Below, piece by piece: positions 56,810-64,000 of a stretch of DNA of 64,000 nucleotides. Source of the DNA: Podospora pseudocomata (Eukaryota; Ascomycota; Sordariomycetes; Sordariales; Podosporaceae). The translations under genes and the position numbers were made by a program. Each line of letters opens with the position of its first letter. The stretch's first letter is position 1. The notes under the pieces are model-generated. The model worked only from the letters and a program-made list of their open reading frames with translations. It ran no database searches and was not told the origin of the DNA. The stretch lies in NCBI RefSeq assembly GCF_035222375.1, contig NW_026946363.1, positions 1,736,001 through 1,800,000 on the forward strand, written 5' to 3'.

Positions 56810-58714
56810 ATGTCCCGCCGACGCCAACAACAAAAAGAAGACCCCTCCTCCGAAGAGGAAGGCTCCTTCGCCCAATTCTCCAACGAGGAAGAAGAAGAAG
56901 AAGACGACATCTCCATGTCCGACGTCGCCTCCGATTCCAGCGGCTCCGACGACGATGAATCCGACCGCTCCCCACAACAAAAAGAAATCAACCTCGTCAA
57001 AGACTCCGACGAAGAAGACCTCGAGCGCCTCGTCCTGGGGACCAAATCCGCCGACGACTTCCGCGCCAAGCTCTTCGCGGGTGATGACTTTCTCCTTCCG
57101 GACGTCACCGGTTCCAAGGCTCTTGTCTCTGTCGCGGCGGACAAGGAGGAGGACAATGATCAGTTCAAGAATGTGGACGATTCAATGCTTTTCATGGTTG
57201 ACACCGTCGGTGGAGGGGAGGGTGTCATCGCGCATGCCGAGAAGAAGGCTGAAGAAGCGGTGGTTGACAAGCCTGCTTGGGAGGACAGTGATGATGAGAG
57301 GTTGACTGTTTCGCTTGCTGGGGTGGGGAGGTTGAGGAAGTTGAGGGAGTTTGAGGGGGAGGATGTGGTTAATGGGACTGAGTATAGCCAAAGGTTGAGG
57401 GCGCAGTATATGAGGATGTACCCCGTCCCTGAGTGGGCGCGGCCGGCGGCGGAGAAGAAGACTAGACGGAGGAGGAGGTCTTCTGCTGCGGGTGGGTCGG
57501 ACGAAAGTGGGCTTTCTGGGGAGGAGGCGGATAGTGATGAGGAGGGGGGGGATTACGAGGATGCCTTGCCTTTGGAGCAGTTTCTAAGGGATGTCAATGC
57601 TTTTGCTGAGGATGATGATACCAGGTTGTCCAAGAGGAGGAGGTTGCGCCCGGAGACGTTGGATATCCAGCGGACGAGGGATATTCCTGATACGCACAAG
57701 GCGGGGGTGAGCTGTTTGGCGTTTCACCCTAGGCATCCTATTCTGCTGAGCACGAGTGTCTCGTCGGTCATGTTTTTGCATCATGTTGATGCGGCGGCGT
57801 ATCCGACGCCGAATCCGATTTTGACTTCGGTGCAGGTTAGGAGGACTGACTTGAGGAGGGCGGCATTTTTGAGTGTGAAGGGGGAGGATGGGGAGGGGCA
57901 GGGGGAGGAGGTGGTGTTTGCTGGTAGGAGGAAGTATTTCCACAGCTGGAACTTGGCGACGGGTGCGGTGAAGAAGATCAGCAAGATTGCGGGGCATCAG
58001 AAGGAGCATAAGACTATGGAGAGGTTTAGGACTAGTCCTTGTGGGAGGTGGATGGCGGTTGCGGCGAGTGATAAGAAGGGGGGCGGTATACTGAATATTC
58101 TTAATGCGGCCACCATGCAGTGGGTTGCGCAGGCGAGGATTGATGGGAGGGGGGGTATTGCTGATTTCCAGTGGTGGAGCAGTGGGGAGGGCTTGACGAT
58201 TGCTGGAAGGGATGGGCAGGTTGCGGAGTGGAGCTTGGAGTCCAAGAGAACGGTGGGAGTGTGGAGGGATGAAGGGTCTATTGGCGGTACTGTCCTGGCG
58301 ATGGGTGGCAGACATGGTCCCAGGGCGATTGGAGAGGATCGATGGGTTGCCGTTGGCAACAGCAGCGGGATCGTCAACATTTATGACCGGAACGAGCTGC
58401 TGGTTGCTAGCAAGGACAAGAAGGATGTGGAGATCAAGAAGCTTCCTACACCTGCGAGAGTACTCGAGCAGTTGACCACAGCCATCACTATTTTGTCCTT
58501 CTCGCCAGACGGACAGCTGATGGTCTTCGGAAGCAATCTCAAGAAGGATGCGCTGAGGTTGGTGCACCTTCCCAGCTGCACTGTCTACCGCAACTGGCCT
58601 ACAGAGCAAACACCATTGGGTAGAATTTCCGCCGTTGCCTTCAGCGCCGATAGCAGCATTCTCGCCATTGGCAACGATGCCGGCAAGGTGCGGATGTGGG
58701 AGATCAGGGGTTAA
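56810..58714 (+). CDS. UTP18: U3 snoRNP WD-repeat protein Utp18, 634 aa
   Basis: Component of the UtpB part of the small-subunit processome, needed for 18S rRNA maturation in the nucleolus. Single exon. The first roughly 170 residues are highly acidic (EEEEEEDD, SDSSGSDDDESD). A family-typical segment RLRAQYMRMYPVPEWA follows, then a nuclear-signal-like KKTRRRRRSS. WD-type repeats occupy about 310-634 and end in DAGKVRMWEIRG. The yeast protein is of similar length. I start at 56810 because the residues above it do not resemble the family. It converges with the small gene at 58861, 146 bases away. Confidence 0.93.
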   Translation: MSRRRQQQKEDPSSEEEGSFAQFSNEEEEEEDDISMSDVASDSSGSDDDESDRSPQQKEINLVKDSDEEDLERLVLGTKSADDFRAKLFAGDDFLLPDVTGSKALVSVAADKEEDNDQFKNVDDSMLFMVDTVGGGEGVIAHAEKKAEEAVVDKPAWEDSDDERLTVSLAGVGRLRKLREFEGEDVVNGTEYSQRLRAQYMRMYPVPEWARPAAEKKTRRRRRSSAAGGSDESGLSGEEADSDEEGGDYEDALPLEQFLRDVNAFAEDDDTRLSKRRRLRPETLDIQRTRDIPDTHKAGVSCLAFHPRHPILLSTSVSSVMFLHHVDAAAYPTPNPILTSVQVRRTDLRRAAFLSVKGEDGEGQGEEVVFAGRRKYFHSWNLATGAVKKISKIAGHQKEHKTMERFRTSPCGRWMAVAASDKKGGGILNILNAATMQWVAQARIDGRGGIADFQWWSSGEGLTIAGRDGQVAEWSLESKRTVGVWRDEGSIGGTVLAMGGRHGPRAIGEDRWVAVGNSSGIVNIYDRNELLVASKDKKDVEIKKLPTPARVLEQLTTAITILSFSPDGQLMVFGSNLKKDALRLVHLPSCTVYRNWPTEQTPLGRISAVAFSADSSILAIGNDAGKVRMWEIRG

Positions 58715-58860
58715 TCAACATGTATGTCTAAAAGTGTCGGGACAATAAGCGGTTAATAAAGTGGGTTAGAGGTAAATAACCAATGATTTCAGATACAACA
58801 TGTCTTCCTCCTTGCCATATCCATCTCTTATGCCCTCAGCTTTCCCCACAACCGATATCA

Positions 58861-59321
58861 TCACCCTCTTAATATGTCCCTCATCAAAGCCTTGACAGGT
58901 CCCAGCCCATTCTTGACCCATTTCTTGGGGTAGACTTTTCCCTCCTTCATGGTGTATTTGACGAGTTGGTTGAGGCTGGCGAAACGCTGCGGGTACACCT
59001 TGGGGTGTTCCCCAGTGAGGTTTTTCTCAATGCAGTCGACAAGGTCTTGGATGTTGATGAAGACGGTTTTTAAGAGCTATGTTTTTCGTTGTCAGTATCG
59101 GTGGTGATATGGCAGGTGAGTCAGGTAGGTACCTTTCGGCATTTAGTCTTGCTGCACAGGTCAAAGCTTTTGAGCTCGTTCTCGCGGAAGATGTCGGAAC
59201 AGAGACGCTGCCAGTCTTGGAGGTCCCCTGCGCCGAAGTGTTCGTCGAATCTAGCGACAATGGCTGGGGGTTGGCTCTGGTCTTTGGTGTTTTTGTGTCT
59301 GTTTCCGTTTTTGCGGACCAT
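58861..59321 (-). CDS. Small conserved-looking fungal protein, 134 aa
   Basis: Exon 1 is 59133-59321 and exon 2 is 58861-59076, joined as KCRKLLKTVFINIQDL. The product is soluble and mixed alpha, with FDEHFGAGDLQDWQRLCSD, VFINIQDLVDCI and a basic end VKYTMKEGKVYPKKWVKNG. The spacing of Phe/Trp/Leu and the clean splice restore a continuous, coding-like protein. I recall similar short uncharacterised proteins in many ascomycetes, but can name no function. Confidence 0.75.
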
Positions 59322-59931
59322 GTTGTCACTGCTGGAGGGTGTCTGCCGGGAAGGGGGTTGGATGGCTTCCGTAGTAGGAAGTCCGTTGATGCTAGTAGGG
59401 TTCTACCAACTGAGAAGATTGTGATGTTTAGAATCTAGCGGACTCCATAGCTGAGGTTGGAGTCCTCGAGTGAAAGGGAGAGGTGAAAGGGAGATGTGAA
59501 AGGGAGAGGTGAAAGGGAGAGGTGAAAGGGAGAGGTGAAAGGGAGAGGTGAAAGGGAGAGGTGAAAGGGAGAGGTGAAAACGCTGGACCCAAACATGCAA
59601 ACGGACGTTTCATTTCGCGGGCACGCATAGAGTTGGGCATCTTTTTGATCCCGCTGCAAAAAGGGAGCTTGCATGATAGGATAGGGGGTTTCTTCTTGGT
59701 TTGTCATAGCCAGGATAGAGGTAGGTGTTTTGTAGTAGGGAAAATGAGTGATAACATTTTTCAATTGTTGAACTTGAAGTCTCAAAAAACTACCTGGTAG
59801 TAGATATTATTTCCACCTGGGGAAAATCCTCCGGTACTGAGCAATTTCATCCATCTGTTCCACCAGCTCTCGCCTCTGTATCAATTTCTCGCCAAACACC
59901 TTTTTAGACCGTCACCTTGTTCGAGATGATC
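59322..59931. other. Intergenic region with 13-bp minisatellite
   Basis: About 610 bases between the small gene start and the secreted protein gene's stop. It contains the minisatellite listed next; nothing else was seen. Confidence 0.55.
59470..59579 (+). repeat. 13-bp minisatellite, eight full copies
   Basis: Unit GTGAAAGGGAGAG, eight consecutive copies (second ends in T instead of G) plus a partial ninth. It sits 149 bases upstream of the small gene's ATG. Because 13 is not a multiple of three, all frames stay open through it and give spurious SPLPFTSPFH-type ORFs. Confidence 0.95.
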
Positions 59932-60306
59932 TTAGCTGCAATAATCGCTATTACCAGAACCGGCATCCACACAAGTACCAGGTGCATTGCAGCTCTCAAT
60001 GAACGTGAGGTAGTCCCCGCTTGTGCAATGAAAGAGGACATTGTCCACGCTGTTGGCGGTGAGCCAGTCGGGTCTACCGCTGCAATCGTCGATGATATTG
60101 TCACGAGACCAGCCTGAAGTCTCTTATTAGCAGAACATTGCACAGGAGGATGGGTCGGGAGGCATACCCATGTTGAGAAGAGTGTGGCCGCAGTAATTCA
60201 GGCCTTCGGTGCAGCCGTACAGTGCAGAGGCTGGGGCGGGAGCCGGTGAGGCTGTGGCCAGTGTGGCCAGTGTGGCCAGTATGGAGAGGGTGAGGATGAA
60301 GTTCAT
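59932..60306 (-). CDS. Small secreted cysteine-rich protein, 106 aa
   Basis: Exon 1 is 60168-60306 and exon 2 is 59932-60113 (54-nt intron), joined as LLNMGWSRDNIIDDC. A signal peptide (MNFILTLSILATLATLATAS) containing three in-frame LAT repeats and a Pro/Ala spacer is followed by a mature part with seven cysteines: YGC, NYCGHTL, DDC, LFHC, ESC, GTC and DYCS. The spacing YCG.TL, LF.C and G.G.SDYC recurs, as far as I recall, in expanded families of fungal small secreted proteins of unknown role. An in-frame ATG at 60330 would add eight residues ahead of the signal peptide. A degraded copy lies 771 bases upstream. Confidence 0.82.
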
Positions 60307-61077
60307 GATGTTTGAGTAATGTTTGATCATGAAAACCTGATGGCTGATGGGAGTTGTTGATCTGAGGGGAAAGATACTTGCCTACAGTAGATCAACGTCT
60401 TCGCTGTGGTCTTTATAGATCGCATTGATCTTCTCCTCTCCATCACATCGACACCACTTCATGTCCCCGTAACCACTTCAGAGTCACAGTTCAACAAAAC
60501 TCAGAGCTGGTCTGAGGTCTAAGGCTTCAAGTAACACATCACATGAGAGGGTTACATAGGTACCTACCTTTCACCATACTCGGTCTAGGTGTTTCGAGAA
60601 CCGTTTCCTCGGTCTGAAAACTCCAAATAATCATCCGTCACTTGAGAAGTGAGTTTTAGGATAGCGAGACTCATTTTCCAAATCCATGTGTGGTGGACGG
60701 AAGATAGACCTGGCCATGGCTTTTCCGTCATAGAGAGGTGGTCTGTTCAATTTGAGTCACTTTGTTCATTATCACTGAGCTACAGGACACAAAACTCATG
60801 TGGTTTTTATTTCGTATCATCGGCAGCAACTAGGTATTGATGGCTGACAGGAAGGAACCCAATAACAGATGGAAGCTCATAAATCGTCTGTGTATCTTTG
60901 ATGCGGGTGTTGCAAGATTAAGAACAACCACCGAGGTGGGCGCAAAAATATCCAGGAACCGGTATCATACGATAGCACCAGCCAAATGCTGAATTTGAAC
61001 ACCTAGGTAAGCAACAGACACAGTCCCATCCTCCACCAAACCTCTTCCGCCGCCCAAGACACCCCCATTATCCCCAT
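60307..61077. other. Spacer between the two secreted-protein copies
   Basis: 771 bases. CACCATACTCGGTCTAG near 60575 resembles CACCCTACTCGGTTTAG near 61679, suggesting that upstream DNA was duplicated with the gene. No other feature was seen. Confidence 0.5.
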
Positions 61078-61452
61078 CTAGCCACAATAATCATTATTAG
61101 CAGGCCCAGCATTAACAAAACCCCACAGCTCATGACAAAACTGATTGTATTCGCAAATCCGCAATGAAAGAGAACGTTGTCCAAATTGTCAGCAGCAAGC
61201 CAGGAGGGAGCTCCCGCGCAGGAGGTGACGATGTCGTTGCGGGGTCGGCCTGGAGATGTGTTATCGGTAGCTATCTACCTAGGAAGAGTAGATAAAAGAC
61301 TTTCCCGTCGAAACAAGAGTCTGGCCGTAATAGTTGAGGCCGTTGGTGCAAGGCCAGTAATTAAGGTCGATGCTGCGCTCCGCGTCGGCTGGTGGAGTTG
61401 GCGAGGCTCTAGCTAGAGTGGCCAGAATGGAGAGGACGATGGTGAGCTTCAT
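61078..61452 (-). pseudogene. Degraded tandem copy of the small secreted protein gene
   Basis: Same strand and size as the gene at 59932-60306. It retains a signal peptide with LSILATLA, then LNYYGQTLVSTG in the first-exon part, and APSWLAADNLDNVLFHC with a terminal NDYCG in the second. The bases just before both ATGs also match (ACTCAAAC). The copy looks broken in about three places, so I call it a pseudogene; sequencing error or a diverged intron could explain part of this. Confidence 0.72.
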
Positions 61453-63758
61453 TTTGTTTGAGTTGGGGCCTTGCTGGGTGACCGGGTGATAGGTGGCAAA
61501 GAAGATGCCGGACTTCTAGTTGCTAACCATCGGCTGATATATGTTAAATATGCCGCGAGTTTAAGACCTGACCACCCTGCTATGTCACGGATGAATTCAA
61601 TATCACCGTTCGACGATACTCGGATTTGATTTGAGCTCTATGATATTCAGAGTTGTACATGTCACAATAAGTCACCTGTCACCCTACTCGGTTTAGACGT
61701 GTTGGCAACAGCCCCTTGAGGATTCGAGCAATGATGAAACAGCAAGGCAACATATCACGAGGCTGTCGGTATATTTGGAAGACAAGTATGCCATCTGCTG
61801 GAGATGACCGTCGATGGTAGGGATGAAGTGATGCAGCATGACCGGTTCTGTTGCCCACGGTGAAGACCACCTCAGTGTGCCGAGCTCGAAGAGAAGTTGC
61901 TTCGAAGAGGTTGCACCCAATATCCCTCATTCGAAGTATTTTTTGGCATAATTGATCGTCCGAGCATCCCGTGTGTGGCCCAAGCCTTGGGAGTATAGAA
62001 TTGTACATTCATAAATCAGCATCGTCAATGAACATCTGGCATAGCATTGACAGGATCCTCATTCTCTTCGGTTGGGCTCGTTCGTTTATCTCGTTTTCGG
62101 CCCGGCAGACCGCTCCGCAGACTCTTGTTGCGATGCTGGTAGACAGGAGGGGAAAAGTATCCGCAAAGTGTTTTATCCCTCAGACAACAGAAACCCAATG
62201 GAGTTTCCAAGAGGTCCAGAACACATTTATCACGGTCAGGTTGTGGTCGGCTGTCAAGCTGAGGTTAAAGTAAGCACAGGACCCCACTACGGAAGCATCT
62301 CAACGGCCGTGGCGACCCCCACGTGTCCAGCTAAGCAGCAGCTAGACAACAGCGACATTTTTTGCGGGCCTCAGATGGCACAAAATGTAAACAAACTGCA
62401 ATTGAGCTCCGCCAGCAACTCCAGTTTGGTGCCTGACAAGGCGGTGATCAGCTTTTAGGGGTTCGAAACTCTCCAGCTATTCAAGACAAGGAACCAAGCA
62501 CTTGGTATAGAACAAGAGCAGAGGAAAAACAAGCTGATAAGCATCTGATAACCAAAGCTCCAGACATGCAGCCACCCTGCAAAAAGCTCCAAACCCCCTG
62601 TGCGGCGTCGGCTGATGCCTTTCCTCTTTGGCTCTGGCGTCACCCAGCTGCTCAGAAAGCCCCGCAACGGCCTGGCGTTGCCGAATTTTAGCGGGCCCGG
62701 GATACCCCGCTGATCGGATTTCAGAATTTTAGCCCGCGGCGATTGGGAACATGCACAGTTGTGCCGAATGAGACGTAACGTGGGAAGGGATGCCATCGAC
62801 ACATCGCCAATTGCTTGATGCTACCAGAGTAGTGTCATGCAAAATCACGCACTTTCCACTTGCCCACGGACAAACGGCCACCAAAGCCCAACGACCCGAG
62901 CGAGACTGAGAAGTGACGGGCCCAATGTTTCACAGGACACCCTCCAAACAGAGCAGAGGCACAGCTACCTTGATAGAGGCTGGCTGACCCTCCATGATGA
63001 GAAAGCAACGCCGGGCTGAACCGGAGAGCGCGAGACCAATTGGCATACGCCAGCTTTACACCAAGAGGTGTTGCACAATGGCATCAATTCCCTCGAGGGC
63101 TCCAAGCAAAATGCCGATGTCATCGTCTGCAAGCAATCGCAATGGCGATCCCAATGGGATGGTTCCCCTTCGTCGAAGATGGCTTGCGACGACGTGTCCG
63201 GCCACAAACGGCCAGCGGCTCTCTGGTTCTGATGCATGGCCGCCAGGTTTGAGGACATTTGAACCAGCCCTGTTTCCCGAAGCTCGTCCACATCTCGCCC
63301 ACATTGCTGGGCTGGCTGGGCGCACGCCTTGGGCTGCAGCCCGTCTTATCCCAGATGCATTGCATATGTAGGTTGCGGTTGGAGAGGGCCAGAGTGAGAG
63401 TGTGTGAGAGAGAGAGGGAAACATGTGTCTACGCCAGTTTTATTCTCGCAAAAAGAGGGGCATATGATAACACCTACGCAGCAATGATAATCACAATCGC
63501 CTTTTCTCATTCCTGTGTCTCTATCATACTGTCTGTCTAACATCATCATCATCATCGTTAAATTTCTCATCCAACATCGCGTTTAACCCCTCACACTCAA
63601 GCAACAAAGCGACAAACATGGTTTCCCTAGGTGTGTAGGCTGCACTGTGCTTCGAGAATCCCAGCCGATCTCTTCTGTCATCTCATCGCGAACCCCTCCG
63701 TCACAAGGATCCCCCCGCGATAGTGGAGAAATAGTCTCCACGTTCCTGTTCTTCGGCA
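61453..63758. other. Long gene-free region
   Basis: About 2.3 kb. Open frames of up to 128 codons on both strands (for example 62072-62458 plus, 62455-62802 minus) lack ATG starts or motifs and overlap each other. Short GA and CAT runs occur near 63400 and 63540. Nothing recognisable; the right part should include the promoter of the edge gene. Confidence 0.5.
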
Positions 63759-64000
63759 ATGGCGTGGTGGGACTCACGAAGACAGAGCCGCCAGGCCCCA
63801 GCATCTTTACCTTCTGCGTCTTTGGACGATGGCCTTCTCGCTGCTGCTCGTCCTTCCCCACGGCTACGAAAGCGATTCTCTGCAGGCGATGCCTTCCCGA
63901 GGCTTGACTCCATCAACATCACCACGACACAGCGCCACACCACCTTGGACATGGACGAGAGAGCCGTGCTATCGCCCGTAGCTGAAGAAAATGCGGAGTC
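63759..64000 (+). CDS. N-terminus of an unidentified gene running off the right edge
   Basis: From an ATG at 63759 the frame is open to the window end (80 codons plus two bases). It begins MAWWDSRRQSRQAP and continues with basic SPRLRKRFSAGD, then LDSINITTTQRH and the acidic MDERAVLSPVAEENAES. The composition is far more protein-like than the two other plus-strand frames or the minus-strand frames over the same bases. It looks like a disordered, phosphorylatable N-terminal tail. Family not identifiable from this part. Confidence 0.6.
   Translation, partial: MAWWDSRRQSRQAPASLPSASLDDGLLAAARPSPRLRKRFSAGDAFPRLDSINITTTQRHTTLDMDERAVLSPVAEENAE

Noticed and set aside
57584-58609. 341-codon minus-strand frame
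   Set aside because: Shadow of the UTP18 WD-repeat region; arginine/proline-rich with no motif.
59403-59785. Repetitive ORFs reading SPLPFTSPFH
   Set aside because: Produced by the 13-bp minisatellite, which is open in all frames; no start context or flanking coding sequence.
62072-62458. 128-codon plus-strand frame
   Set aside because: No motif and no supporting splice signals; a neighbouring minus frame overlaps it.
1-64000. tRNA, rRNA, CRISPR or telomeric arrays
   Set aside because: I looked for B-box-like GGTTCGA words with a matching cloverleaf, regular spaced repeats and TTAGGG arrays and found none; small RNAs could still be missed by eye.

Overview
The window looks like nuclear DNA of a filamentous ascomycete, most likely a sordariomycete. 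Genes are dense on both strands, many with one to seven short introns (about 49 to 130 bases, mostly GTAAGT-like donors and CTAAC/CTGAC-like branch sites). Orthologues typical of these fungi are present: the ambient-pH arrestin palF/RIM8, a molybdenum cofactor sulfurase, MDE1, and an MBOAT wax-synthase-like protein. A Fot1/pogo-type transposon and GPI-anchored or cysteine-rich secreted proteins fit the same picture. I placed exon joins by eye from splice signals, reading frame and family motifs; for every multi-exon model the summed exon length is a multiple of three.

Layout, left to right. (1) 1-3284, minus: a large disordered-protein gene running off the left edge. (2) 5400-9307, plus: an eight-exon telomerase reverse transcriptase gene with two upstream ORFs. 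(3) 9562-11205, minus: an MBOAT acyltransferase. (4) 11752-14293, minus: molybdenum cofactor sulfurase, sharing a divergent promoter with CDC6 (14996-17052, plus). (5) 17563-19386, minus: methylmalonate-semialdehyde dehydrogenase. (6) 20237-22119, minus: calnexin. (7) 23577-24529, plus: MDE1 of methionine salvage. (8) 24830-25595, minus: a GPI-anchored cysteine-containing protein. (9) 27982-28764, minus: a short-chain dehydrogenase. (10) 29160-29903, minus: the GINS subunit SLD5. (11) 30918-32656, plus: a single-pass cysteine-rich membrane protein. (12) 33512-35370: a Fot1/pogo-like transposon with 47-bp terminal inverted repeats and TA target duplication. (13) 35839-38420, minus: palF/RIM8, followed by a promoter region with GCCAAG sites, a 7-bp minisatellite and a foldback element. 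(14) 40675-42723, plus: an F-box protein. (15) 43336-45531, minus: a phenol 2-monooxygenase-like flavoprotein. (16) 48015-48269, minus: a possible 84-residue gene. (17) 49699-50895, minus: a second short-chain dehydrogenase. (18) 51554-54005, minus: a fused pseudouridine-5'-phosphate glycosidase/pseudouridine kinase. (19) 55123-56002, plus: a probable GPI-anchored secreted protein. (20) 56810-58714, plus: UTP18. (21) 58861-59321, minus: a small conserved-looking protein. (22) 59932-60306 and 61078-61452, minus: a small secreted cysteine-rich protein gene and its degraded tandem copy. (23) 63759-64000, plus: the start of a gene running off the right edge.

Most genes are housekeeping and are not an obvious functional cluster, although three chromosome-replication genes (TERT, CDC6, SLD5) lie within 25 kb. 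The most testable points are regulatory: GCCAAG (PacC/Rim101) sites upstream of palF together with three PSAP motifs in the PalF tail, ACGCG sites between CDC6 and the sulfurase gene, two nearly abutting uORFs on TERT, and a long near-perfect foldback at 40073-40241. No rRNA, CRISPR array or recognisable tRNA was seen.
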